Source: Candidatus Angelobacter sp. Gp1-AA117
Lineage (GTDB): Bacteria > Acidobacteriota > Terriglobia > Terriglobales > Acidobacteriaceae
DNA: 64,000 nt
Reading direction: 5' to 3'
Assembly: GCA_003223515.1 (NCBI GenBank)
Contig: QHVI01000014.1
Location: 1-64,000, forward strand
Shown here: positions 50,319 through 61,200 of the stretch, piece after piece
Position numbering within the stretch: the first letter of the stretch is position 1
Layout: each line of letters starts with the position of its first letter
The notes under the pieces: generated by a model
Databases searched by the model: none
What the model was told of the DNA's origin: nothing
Seen by the model: the letters and a program-made list of their open reading frames with translations, nothing else
Position numbers and translations under genes: made by a program

Positions 50319-52226
50319 TCACCATTGAACAGCCGGGGCGCCGGGCTGCTGGGCCGCTACAAGCTGAGGTATTGAGATGGCAGCGCGGCTTCCGTGCTCA
50401 TCCTCGAGCACAAGGCTGAAGATGCGGTCATCTTCCTGGAACAGAAGGCCGCTCTCCTGCAGTTTCGCAATCTTCTCCGGAACGGTATTGTCAGGAAAGA
50501 CCCGCAGCAACTCCTCCATACCGGTGGGCTTAACCAGATATTTCAGGATTGCTTCACCCAATTCTCCAACATGGTGTTCAACCACTGATCCCGAGCGGGA
50601 GTCGTAGATGATTTGCGGGTCTTCTTTGACACGCAGGCGTGGCGGCGCCTGTCCCGGATCGTTCCAGCGCTTCTGCCACTGCGTGACTTTGGCGCGAACT
50701 TTGCCAATCCATTTCGCCATGGTCAGAAAATAGTCAGCGCGCAAGTTCTGGTCCGCAAAATAGTAGGCGAACCGCTTCAGGTCTGCCAAATCAAAGGGAT
50801 AAATCAGCGAGTAGAAGTCCAGCGGCAACAGGTCGAGCCCGTATTTTTCAGCCTGGTCATGATAAGGGCTGAAACGGTCAAAGCGCACCGGATACGCTCC
50901 GGAAGGCGGATACAGATGGAACAGCCGCGAAATTGAATCTACATAGATACGATATGACTCATCACCTTCTCCGGGAAAACCCACCAGCAGGTTCCAGTGA
51001 GGCTGTACGTCATAGAGAGCGCACAGCTTCAGCAGCTTGAGATTCTGGAATACGGTGGTCCCTTTCTTCATGAGCTTCAGCGTGGGAGTAGCGAGGGCTT
51101 CAATGCCCGGCTGAATCTGCTTTACTCCTGCCCTGGAGAGGACGGCCATGTCCTGCTCGCTCAAATCGGCCTTGACTTCATAGAAGATCTCCATGTCTGC
51201 GGGAGTATTCAGGAACGGCAGCACCTGCTGGATATAACTTTTGGGCAGAATATTATCTACAGCCATGATGCGTGAAACTTTGCCGGAATATTGGAAGAGT
51301 GAATTAAATAATGAGATCGCCAGTTCCGGCTTGGCGGCGCGATATCCCATGGATACGCCATTCAAGCCGCAAAACGTGCAGTGCGCTCGCTCGCCCCACC
51401 AGCAGCCGCGCGATGTTTCTAACGTCAGCACAGGTTTGACTTCATGGTTGGGAAAATACTCTTCGAGCCTGCGCATGAAAGGCGCATAGTTCAATTCCAC
51501 GGGAGTATCAATGTCCAGATCTTCGCCTATGGTTGCCGGGCCGGACTGCGGGCGCGGCGCTTGCTTGCCAAACACACCGCGAATCTCAACAGATTTCGGC
51601 GATTCTCCTGCCAGGCAGCGGCTCACAAACTCAGGAAAGCTCTTGAGTGCCGGGCCGGAAAACACATAATCGATCTCCCTGCATCTCTCGGCAATCACCG
51701 CGCCCATTGGAAATTCGCAATTGGCGCCCCCCATCACTGTAATCAGAGAAGGATTGCGCTGCTTGAGTTTGCGGGCGAGCGCAAAATTGGCGGTGTTCTG
51801 CATGAACATGGAGGTAAAGCCCGCGAGGTTGGTTTTCTCCAGATCGTATGTTGCGATCAACTCATCGAGCAGAGCATCGAGGCCCGGCCTTTTTTGCCGG
51901 ATCAGTTTTTTGAGCAGTTCCATCTCCGGCGTCTGCGCCGGAAAATAGCGCTGGAGATATTTCTCCGTGTTATCGGGCAGCTCCGGAAAAGCTGACTGCC
52001 GGAAAAGCCAGTCTCCCAGGCCGGTGTTGAGGGAATCCATGGAGGTGGCCAGAAAACCATAGAAGTCAGTACCCAGATATTTGGCAATATCATGGCTCAG
52101 GTACAGCACCTCGACGGAAACCTGGTCTTCAAATCTCGACTCAACCACTGACTTGATCTGGGTGAGCGCAATCGAAGGCAGAGCCAGATTGGAAAACGGC
52201 ATATTGACGAGAGAAATCCTGAACAT
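50319..52226 (-). CDS. B12-binding radical SAM protein of the RiPP-maturase (ocin_1) type
   Basis: 635 residues. The N-terminal ~230 residues resemble a cobalamin-binding domain preceded by a family-specific region (FTSMFMQNTANFALARKLK, then VMGGANCEFPMGAVIAERC). The radical SAM core has the unusual cluster motif C-x7-C-x2-C in ETSRGCWWGERAHCTFCGLN (about 275), then GIEALATPTLKLMKKGTT and NLLVGFPGEGDESY. The CWWGE...CTFCGLNG string is the hallmark of bacteriocin/RiPP maturation radical SAM protein 1. The last ~150 residues are helical. It has its own possible promoter and leader upstream and is translated just before the exporter. In this operon it could C-methylate or otherwise modify the lipopeptide or an intermediate, or serve an unrecognised peptide substrate; no precursor peptide is visible next to it. 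Confidence 0.88.
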   Translation of the reverse strand: MFRISLVNMPFSNLALPSIALTQIKSVVESRFEDQVSVEVLYLSHDIAKYLGTDFYGFLATSMDSLNTGLGDWLFRQSAFPELPDNTEKYLQRYFPAQTPEMELLKKLIRQKRPGLDALLDELIATYDLEKTNLAGFTSMFMQNTANFALARKLKQRNPSLITVMGGANCEFPMGAVIAERCREIDYVFSGPALKSFPEFVSRCLAGESPKSVEIRGVFGKQAPRPQSGPATIGEDLDIDTPVELNYAPFMRRLEEYFPNHEVKPVLTLETSRGCWWGERAHCTFCGLNGVSMGYRAAKPELAISLFNSLFQYSGKVSRIMAVDNILPKSYIQQVLPFLNTPADMEIFYEVKADLSEQDMAVLSRAGVKQIQPGIEALATPTLKLMKKGTTVFQNLKLLKLCALYDVQPHWNLLVGFPGEGDESYRIYVDSISRLFHLYPPSGAYPVRFDRFSPYHDQAEKYGLDLLPLDFYSLIYPFDLADLKRFAYYFADQNLRADYFLTMAKWIGKVRAKVTQWQKRWNDPGQAPPRLRVKEDPQIIYDSRSGSVVEHHVGELGEAILKYLVKPTGMEELLRVFPDNTVPEKIAKLQESGLLFQEDDRIFSLVLEDEHGSRAAISIPQLVAAQQPGAPAVQW

Positions 52227-52360
52227 TGCTCCTGCCCTCCCGGAGTTTGTTTTTGCCTGATGGGAACTTTGAGTTTATGCGTTATCTGGACAAGAATAAG
52301 TCGCAAGCATCTGCGCTTTCGCAGATAAAAGCTGCTTTATTGGCGGCTTGGCCTGTCACG

Positions 52361-52410
52361 ATTATATCCGAGTAAACCCTGCGCGTTTGACGGATCAAAC
52401 CCGCAAGGGG
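52361..52410 (-). promoter_or_regulatory. Possible promoter and hairpin upstream of the radical SAM gene
   Basis: On the - strand a TATAAT hexamer (52361-52366) lies 135 bases before the radical SAM ATG; the -35 is poor. Directly upstream is a strong imperfect hairpin (52378-52410; arms TGCG-GTTTGA and TCAAAC-CGCA), which could terminate or process the transcript from the permease gene. A ribosome site AGGAG precedes the ATG. Confidence 0.4.
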
Positions 52411-52455
52411 TTAAGCAAAAAACCTCAAGCCATGCAGGCGTGCAACCCGCATGCA

Positions 52456-54882
52456 TTAATCCTGCCTCAATGCCGACACCGGATCGATCCGGGTGGCACG
52501 CCTGGCGGGAATGTAGCAGGCCAAAGTCGAGACTGCCAGAATCACCGCCGCCATGCCCGTTAAAGTAACCGGGTCATAGCTGGAGACGTGGAACAAAAAC
52601 GTCGATACATATCTGGTGAGCGCCAATGCGCCTAACATGCCGGCCACCAGGCCTATTAAAGTAAGCTTTAGCGCATATCCCAGAATCAGTTGGAATACCT
52701 GGCTGCGTGAGGCTCCAATTGCGACACGCACTCCTATCTCACGGGTGCGCTGGGCCACCGAGTAAGCCATCACGCTGAAAATTCCGATAGCAGCCAGAAC
52801 CAGCGCAATAGCGGCAAAGATTGTGAGCAACAGAGTACGGAAGCGCGGCTGCGCAATCGAGTCCGCAATCGTGTCTTCCATGCTGCGGATTTTGACTACA
52901 GGCTGGTTAGGGTCGATATTGTGGATTACGGTGCGCAGCGAATGCGTCAGGATGTTCGGGTCACCGGCTGTGCGTATTGCCAATGACATGGAGAGAACCG
53001 GACGGATTTTATCGGACTGCCTGTATGGAATGTAAAGTTCGGTTGGCGCTTCGCTGGCTAATGCCTGTTTCACGTCACCCACCACACCCACAACTTCCAT
53101 CCAGGGATTCACGTCATTCGGCAACCCGCCGATCTGAAGGTAATGTCCAAGTGGCGACTCATTGGGGAAAAAGGTGTGGGCCAGCGTGGAGTTGATAATG
53201 ACCACTGTAGGTGCGGTTTCACGATCAGACGGCTGAAAGAGACGCCCCTGGACCAGAGGAATCTGGAGCGTTGAGAAATAACCCGTACTGATCGCGCGAT
53301 AATTCGTAATCGAGTATTCATTCTTCTTGGGCGGCCGGTCCTTGATATTGAAGTAGAGGGCCATGCCCGCGCCGCTTACCGGAAGGAAAGAAGCGCCGGA
53401 AGCGCTGCGCACGCCGGGCAGGGCGGCAGCTTGTTGCAATACCTGCTCCCAGAAATCGAGTCTCTCTACGGGAGTACGGCGGGAGTTGGTCGAAAGCGGA
53501 ATGTCGGCCACGAGAATGTGGTCGGGCGAGAAACCCGGCGAGACATTCGCCAGCCGGTCAAAGCTGCGGATCAGCAATCCTGCCCCAACCAGCAGAAGCA
53601 CAGCTACTGCAACTTCAGCCACGACCAGAATTGCCCGCAAAGCAGAGATGCCACGGGTAACGCCCCCGCGCTCTGTTTCATTCAGCGCCTCACGCACATC
53701 CATTCGCCAGATGTGCCGCACCGGCGCAAGGCCAAACAGGATGCCGGAGAGCATAGCGATGGCGATGGTGAAGATGAGCACCCTGACATCGATGGAAACA
53801 CGATTGCCGAATGGAAGAGTAGAACCAGCCAGCCGCAGCAACGTCGGTATTGCAACCCAGGCCATCACCAGTCCAAGCGTGGCACTCAGCACGGAGAGCA
53901 GAACATTCTCTGTCAGAAGCTGCCGGACAATGCGCGAGCGGCTCGCTCCTATGGCGCTGCGCACCGCGATCTCACGCTGCCGTCCGGTAGAGCGGGCGAG
54001 CAACAGGTTGGCAACATTGGTGCAGGCAATGAGAAGCACAAAGCCCACTGCGCGCATCAAGACCAGCAATGCCGGGCGAACATTTTCGACCATCTGATCC
54101 TGAATGGGATTTACGAATGCCCCGGTTCCGGTGTTATAAATCGGATATTCTTTTTCGAGCCTTTGCGCGATCCCGGTCATCTCGGTGCGCGCCTGCTCCA
54201 GGGTCACACCGGGTTTCAAACGTGCGACTGGAACGATACCGGGATGCCAGGCACGATCATTGGGCAGAGTCTTGGCCCAGGGTTCGAGCGGCAGGACAAC
54301 ATCCGGGACCTGAAGCAGCACCTGATAATTCGCCGGCAACACTCCAATGATGGTGTAACGTTTGTCATCCAGTGTGAGCGATTGACTGATAACGTCCGGC
54401 GAACCGTTGAAACGCCGTTTCCATAAGCCCTGGCTGATCAGCGCTACACCAGCGCCCGCCGCGCTATCTTCCTGCTGGGTGAAGGCTCGGCCCATCGGAA
54501 TATCGATTCCCAGCGTGCTGAATAAATTGGCGGTAGCCATCTGCGTGGGAAGCCGCTCTGGTTCGCCCGAACCGCTCAGGGTCACAACCGTGTTGCGCAC
54601 CGCACCTACTGATTCAAAGGAATGGCTTTGATCGCGCCAGTCAATGTAGTTCAGATAAGAGACGGTATAGCGGGGAAATTGTCTGGTTTGCTCCATGAGC
54701 AAGACCACCCGGCCGGAATCTTTATAGGGAAGAGGCCGGAGCAAGACCCCATCCACGATGCTGAAGATGGCGCTGGTCGCCCCGATACCCAGGGCCAGGG
54801 TAAGCACCATGATGGCCATGAAGGCAGGATCACTCTTGAACCTGCGGATTCCATATCGAATGTCTTGCAAAAGGGTCTGCAT
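52456..54882 (-). CDS. ADOP-family duplicated orphan permease (MacB/FtsX-like)
   Basis: 808 residues with eight helices in two FtsX-type halves. The N-terminal helix (MVLTLALGIGATSAIFSIVD) is followed by a large periplasmic MacB-type domain (about 55-270), then three helices with SIGASRSRIVRQLL-like GASR loops, a second periplasmic domain and three more helices (QRTREIGVRVAIGASRSQVF). This is the acidobacterial duplicated orphan permease family, which lacks its own ATPase gene. The operon position, between MbtH and the radical SAM enzyme, suggests a part in export or envelope handling of the product, but no ATPase of the MacB kind is nearby. The 88 bases between it and MbtH hold nothing I recognise. 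Confidence 0.88.
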   Translation of the reverse strand: MQTLLQDIRYGIRRFKSDPAFMAIMVLTLALGIGATSAIFSIVDGVLLRPLPYKDSGRVVLLMEQTRQFPRYTVSYLNYIDWRDQSHSFESVGAVRNTVVTLSGSGEPERLPTQMATANLFSTLGIDIPMGRAFTQQEDSAAGAGVALISQGLWKRRFNGSPDVISQSLTLDDKRYTIIGVLPANYQVLLQVPDVVLPLEPWAKTLPNDRAWHPGIVPVARLKPGVTLEQARTEMTGIAQRLEKEYPIYNTGTGAFVNPIQDQMVENVRPALLVLMRAVGFVLLIACTNVANLLLARSTGRQREIAVRSAIGASRSRIVRQLLTENVLLSVLSATLGLVMAWVAIPTLLRLAGSTLPFGNRVSIDVRVLIFTIAIAMLSGILFGLAPVRHIWRMDVREALNETERGGVTRGISALRAILVVAEVAVAVLLLVGAGLLIRSFDRLANVSPGFSPDHILVADIPLSTNSRRTPVERLDFWEQVLQQAAALPGVRSASGASFLPVSGAGMALYFNIKDRPPKKNEYSITNYRAISTGYFSTLQIPLVQGRLFQPSDRETAPTVVIINSTLAHTFFPNESPLGHYLQIGGLPNDVNPWMEVVGVVGDVKQALASEAPTELYIPYRQSDKIRPVLSMSLAIRTAGDPNILTHSLRTVIHNIDPNQPVVKIRSMEDTIADSIAQPRFRTLLLTIFAAIALVLAAIGIFSVMAYSVAQRTREIGVRVAIGASRSQVFQLILGYALKLTLIGLVAGMLGALALTRYVSTFLFHVSSYDPVTLTGMAAVILAVSTLACYIPARRATRIDPVSALRQD

Positions 54883-54970
54883 TCATTTGCTCCTGATTCA
54901 TCGGATATCGCTGGCCCGGTCTTCAGTACGATGAAGAGCCATGACCGTATCGCGCTGCTGGCGATTTACA

Positions 54971-55213
54971 TTAACTTGCCGGCCTGGAAGCTCTCTCCTG
55001 TGCGGCTTTTTCCATGGCATCCTTCAGGCTTTTCGGGCGCATGTCGGTCCAGTTTCTCTCAATCCAATCGAGGCATTCACGATGTTTTCCCCGGGGGCCG
55101 GTAGCTCGCCAGCCTGCGGGTATGTCACGGAATGCCGGCCACAATGAATATTGCTCTTCATCATTGACCAGCACCAGGTATTCAGCATTTTCATCTTCAA
55201 ATGGGTTCGTCAT
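54971..55213 (-). CDS. mbtH: MbtH-like NRPS accessory protein
   Basis: An 80-residue MbtH protein. Motifs are NPFEDENAEYLVLVNDEEQY, SLWPAFRDIPAGW and the tail CLDWIERNWTDMRP. MbtH proteins bind A domains and support their folding or activity, so it probably assists one or several A domains of NRPS-A and NRPS-B. The start overlaps the NRPS-B stop (ATGA). The C-terminal extension (SLKDAMEKAAQERASRPAS) is slightly longer than usual. Confidence 0.96.
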   Translation of the reverse strand: MTNPFEDENAEYLVLVNDEEQYSLWPAFRDIPAGWRATGPRGKHRECLDWIERNWTDMRPKSLKDAMEKAAQERASRPAS

Positions 55214-58200
55214 AATCTTCTCTCAGAGGATGGTTCATTATAGAAGGCCTGCACAGCGGCTGCGGGCTTTGAAGGTCTTTCCGCCAGGTAGTTCCGCAAC
55301 ACCTTGCCAACCATCGCGATTTGGTCTGGATCGGTAATGCGGGGATGGCGGCAATGGAGTTCGTGTATCTTGATCTCTCCGGTTACGTGATCGCGCCACT
55401 GCGCCGGTGAGAAGAAATCAGGCCGGTCTTGGGTGGCGGCAAAGAACAGGATGTTGCCCCGGAACTTGCCTGGCCGGAAGGCCAGGCGCAGCGTAGTTGC
55501 ATGTTTGAGGAAGTGCAGCATCCTCTCGATCTGCTCAACCTCCAGCAGGCCGATCACATGGCCCACCTGCCGGGCCACTTCAACTACCGTCGGGATGCTG
55601 ACGCGCCTGCCTTTCAGGTGCTCCGTATCGAACTGCACCAACTCAAAGAGTTCGGTGATGTCAGGTTCCAGAGCGATTTCACCCGGCACGGCAAGATAGG
55701 AATCCATGATGGCAAGGCACCCAAGTTCCTCGCCCTCGCGTTGCAGTTGGCAGGCAATTGCATGGGCTACCAGGCCTCCCATGGACATACCAACCATATA
55801 ATAAGGACCGTGCGGCTGAATCTTACGAATGGTTCTGGCGTAGTTCCCGGCCATTTCTTCAATGTTCGCTGGAAACGCGCATTTCGTATCGATTCCCACC
55901 GCCTGGATACCATAGATTGGCCGGTTGGGTCCGAGTTCGCGAACCAGTCCAGCATATCCCCAACTCAAACCGGACCCGCCATGCAGACAGAAGAGCGGTG
56001 GTAGATTTCCTTGAGCATTCAGAGTAAGGACCTGATCCAGAGCGCTCTTGCCGGAAACACCTGAGTGGATGCGCAGACTCAGCTCAGCTACCGTGGGGGC
56101 TTCGAATAAAGCTCTCAGGCTCAGGGAAACGCCCAGGGTGTCACGAATGCGGCTGACAAGCCGGGGAGCGACCAGCGAGTGTCCTCCCAGAGCGAAGAAA
56201 TTGTCGTCAACACCAACCTGCTCGACCCCCAGTACCTCCGCAAATAATTCACAGAGTTTCTGTTCCTGCGGATTTCCGGGAGCGCGATACTGTCCCCGCT
56301 GGCGTTCGGGCGCGGGCAAAGCTCGCCGGTCCAACTTTCCATTGATGGTAATGGGTATTTTTTCAAGCAGGACCAAAGCCGCAGGCACCATGTAGTCGGG
56401 GAGTACACGGCCCATCTCTTGGCGCGCATCCTCAAGATCCATCGTCAAATCTTGCGCTGGTTCAATGTAAGCGACAAGCTGCGGGCCCACGCCGCCATCT
56501 TCACGCACCACCACGGCGCATTGTTTCACGCCAGCATGCCGGCCCAGTACTGCTTCAATCTCGCCCAGTTCGATCCGGTGTCCCCTGATCTTGACCTGGT
56601 GATCGATGCGGCCGAGATATTCAAGTTGTCCGTTTTTACGATAACGAACCAGGTCACCGGAACGGTACAGGCGCTCTCCCGGTTCTTTACTGAATGGATG
56701 CGGCACGAACTGCTGCGCCGATAACTCCGGCCGGTTGAGATAGCCGCGCGCCAGACCTGCCCCGCCCACATACAGCTCCCCTGCAATTCCAATGCCCGTG
56801 GGCTGCATGAATTCATCAAGGATGTACGTCTGCAAATCAGGAATACGTTCTCCGATCAGGCTGGCGCTTTCATTCGCGGTTCCGGCAGTCAACCGTTGAT
56901 AGGTCACATGCACCGTGGTCTCGGTGATGCCGTACATGTTGACCATCTGCGGGCGCGCATCTCCATGACCGGCAAACCATGAACGCAGGCTGCTCATCTC
57001 CAGCGCTTCCCCGCCAAAGATCACCAGCCGCAGGCTTAAATCGCCGCCACTCAAAGCGGATGACTGCTCAAATTCGCTCAATTGCCGGAAGGCCGAGGGC
57101 GTCTGGTTGAGCACAGTGACTTTTTCCGTCTTCAGCAGCCCATAAAAAGATTCAGGAGAGCGTGTTACCCAGTAGGGCACAATCACCAACCGGCCGCCAT
57201 AGAGCAGAGCGCCCCAGATTTCCCACACAGAGAAATCAAAGGCATAAGAGTGGAACAGAGTCCAGACATCTGCCGCGCTGAAGTTGAACCAGTGCCGCGT
57301 GGCGGAAAGCAGGCGCGCAACGTTCTCGTGTGTGACCATTACACCTTTGGGCTTGCCCGTGGAACCCGAGGTGTAAATCACATAGGCTGTATTCGCAGGA
57401 CTTGCATGGGACTGCGGGTTCGTTCCATCTTCGGTTCCGATCCGTTCCCAGTCACGGTCGAGAAACACCAGCTTCGCCTGCTCCCGCGGTAATCTCCCTT
57501 CCATTTCTGCAGAGGTGAGAATCACCTCTGCCCCGGCATCCTGAATGATGTAAGCCAGGCGCTCAGCCGGAGCCTGCGGATCGAGCGGCAGGTAAGCGCC
57601 ACCGGCTTTCAGCACTCCCAGCACCGCTAAGACAGTTTCCATGGAGCGTTCCAGGCAGATGCCTACACGCCGCTCCGGCCCGGCTTGCTGCTTCAGCAGA
57701 TAATGTGCCAACTGGTTGGCCCTGCGATTCAGTTCGGCATACGTCCATGATTGATGCTCATAGCTCAGCGCGATGGCCTGCGCGGTACGTTCCGCCTGTT
57801 GCGCGAACATGAGATGCAGCAGATCGTCTGCTGCGAACCCTCTGCGTTCATTCCATTCCGTGATGACCTGATCGCGTTCCGCCGGATCGAGAAGATCGAT
57901 GGTTCCAACCGCCTGATCCGGCGCGTTGGCGATCTGCTCCAGAAGGCGAGCATACTGGTTGGCCATGCGCGCCATACGCCATTGATCAAACAGGTCACGG
58001 TTGTACATCCAATAGAACTCTGTCTGTTGCTCGCTCTCAAAAGCATGTAGCTCCACATCAAACCGCACCCACTGATCAGGAATCGCCACCGGCTCAACTT
58101 CAATTCCCTTCAGCCGCTGCACGCGCAGAGGCGCATGATGTAACCCGAACAACACCTGGAAGATTGGCGTGGTGCTCAGGCTTCGCTGCGCTGCCACCTC

Positions 58201-61200
58201 TTCCACCAGCCGTTCGAATGGAAGGTCCTGGTGCTGGAAGGCCTCAAGTGCGGTGTCCCGGGTACTGCGCAGCAATTTCTGAAAGCTTTGCAGTGGATTC
58301 ACCCGTACACGCATCACCAGCGTATTCACCAGGAAGCCAATCATCTGCTCCAGTTGTGGGCCGCTGCGGTTGGCAACCGGAGAGCCAATGACGATGTCTG
58401 TCTCTCCGCTGTGGCGTTGCAGCAGCAGAGCGAAAGCCGCAAGCAACGTCATGTAGAGCGTGGCGTCATTGCTTTTACTTACATGCTTCACCAGCTTCAT
58501 CCTGGCAGAAGGCACAATCAAACTGTAAACATCGGCCACAAAGGTCTGAAAGGCCGGACGGGGCCGGTCACGCGGCAGGTCCAGTTGTTCAGGAATACCT
58601 GCCAGTTGCTTCCGCCAGTAATCGAGTTCCTGCGCCACAGCGCGGTCGTCGAGCCAGGAGCGCTGCCACAGCGCAAAATCCGCGTATTGCAGTTGTAAGG
58701 CCTGAAGAGGATTCTCTTCCCCGGCACGGAAGGCATCGTAAAGCACCATGAATTCCTGTTTGAAGACGTTTTGCGACCACGCGTCAGAGATAATGTGGTG
58801 CAAAGTACGCAGGAGGATATGGTCCTGCTCGCCCAGCTTCAACAGCTTCAATCGCAACAATGGGCCATGCGCCAGATCAAAGGCCTCAGTTGCTTCCTGC
58901 CGCACTGCTGAAGTCACCCGCTCCCATTTTTCTGCTTCTGCCAGACTGCTGAAATGTTTGTAAGGAACTTCAATAGGAAGATGCGGAACAATGATCTGTC
59001 CCGGCTCGCCCTCGATCTCCGCAAAGTGAGTTCGCAGGACTTCATGGCGCTCGACAATGGCATTGATGGCGCGCTCCAGAGCTCGGCGATCCAGTTCTCC
59101 GCGCAGCCGCAGCGCTTCTGTCAGATTGTATTCAGAAGTGGTCTCCTGCAGTTGATGGATGAACCACAATCTGCGCTGCGCGTGCGAGAGAGGCAGACGC
59201 TCAGGACGCGGCTGGCGTACCAAGGCAGGCCGCGTTTCAGTGCTCCGCACATGACTGAGGAACTGCGCCAGACGCGCCACCGTGGAATGCTCGAAGATCG
59301 CGCGAACCGGTATTTCAGCCCCCATTCTCTCCTGAATGCGGCTGACCAGCAGCATGGCCAAAAGCGAATGGCCGCCTAAGGTAAAGAAATTGTCGTCAAC
59401 TCCTGCCTGTTCGATCTCCAATACTTCTGCAAAGAGCTCACACAGAATCGTTTCCTGGGCAGTTCGAGGAGACCTGCGGCTCTCATTCTGCACTCCAGGC
59501 TGAGGCAAGGCATGCCGATTGAGCTTGCCGCTGGCGGTCAGCGGCAACTGGTCGAGCACCACAAAAAGCGATGGCAGCATGTGCTCCGGCAGCCGATTTT
59601 GCAGCCTCTGGCGAAGGGCGGCTGGATCCAAAACGGATTCCGCAACGGGTGAGAGATAGGCGACGATCTGCCGTCCTAGTTTCCCATCTTCGCGCAGCGC
59701 CACTGCACATTGCTTTATTTCCGGCAGACTGCGCAGTGCCGCTTCAATTTCGCCCAACTCTATACGATAACCGCGCACTTTTACCTGCTGGTCAGAACGC
59801 CCCAGGTATTCGAGATCGCCATTGTTGCGCCGGCGCACCAGGTCCCCGGTGCGATACATGCGGGCTCCGGGTTCGGTCGAATAAGGATCAGCAACAAAGC
59901 GCTCTGCCGTAAGGCTGGGCCGGTTCAGATATCCACGCGCCAGGCCCGCCCCAGTCACATACAATTCACCGGCCACGCCGGTTGGAACCGGCTGCAGACG
60001 GCTGTCGAGGACATAGGCGCGTGTATTCCAGATGGGCTGCCCGATCGATGCCTCGGCGCCCGTCTCACTGTCAGAATGCCAGGCCGTGGCGTACACAGTA
60101 GTCTCTGTTGGGCCGTAGAAATCGGCAATTCGGGCCTGCGGCAAAACTGCGCGGGTGTCCTCCACCAACTTTGCCGGCAAAGCCTCACCGGCAAACACTA
60201 CCGTGGTCACCTCCTGCAACATCACACCACGCTCCAGCAGCATGGAGAAGACCGAAGGCACCGCGCTGATGAGGCTGGCCTTCCAGGTTTTGCGCGGAGA
60301 CTCCACCAGGGCCAGCAGGTCGCGCACCATCTCAATAGAGCCGCCTGCCAATAGAGGCGCAAATAGTTCAAATACCGAAACATCGAAATTCAGCGAGGTT
60401 GTGAACAGCACGCGGGAAAGGCGCTGCGGGCCGAGAGCAGAGATGGCCCAATGCAGCAGCGCTGATATATTGCTGTGGCAAACGGCCACGCCTTTAGGAT
60501 TCCCGGTCGAACCAGAGGTATAGATGATGTAGGCCGTGTTGGATGGCAACAGGGCTGCCCGGCGGTCTGTATTGGCAGGATTGTGATCAGAAGCAGCCTG
60601 CAGGTCCGGCGCATCGCAGGTAAGCACATGAATGGTATCCGGAAGACGCGCAGCCAGGCCCTCTGTGCTGAGCACCAGCAGAGGCTTGGAATCGGCCAGC
60701 ATCTGGGAAAGCCGCGCTTCCGGATATTCCGGATCGAGCGGCAGATAGCATCCACCGGCCTTGAATACGCCCAGCAGCGCTACCGGCATCTCAAGAGAAC
60801 GCTCCATGAATATGCCAACCGGAACTTCAGGCCCCACACCCAGGCTGATAAGATGATGGGCCATCCTGTTGGCTCGTGCGTTCAGTTCGCCATAGGTCAA
60901 TGAACCGGTTCCGGAAATCGCGGCGACTGCGTTAGGTGTGCGTTTCGCCTGTTCTTCAAAGAGTTCATGCACACATTTATGGCGTGGCCATTCATGGCGG
61001 GACTGATTCTGTTCATGGAGCAACCGGTTTCTCTCCCGCTCCGGCGTTATTTCCAGTTGCCATATTGGAATTGAAGGCCTGGCTGTGACATCTTCCAGCA
61101 GGTGCGCGAAATGGGCGGCCATCTGCTCCATGCGCCAGCGGTCAAACAGATCGCGGTTGTAGATCCAGTAAAAGGTGATCTGCCCCTGGTGCTCCCACGC

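Noticed and set aside
52227-52455. Possible RiPP precursor gene beside the radical SAM enzyme
   Set aside because: The 229-bp gap has no - strand frame with a ribosome site and leader-like composition; it mainly holds a hairpin and a possible promoter.
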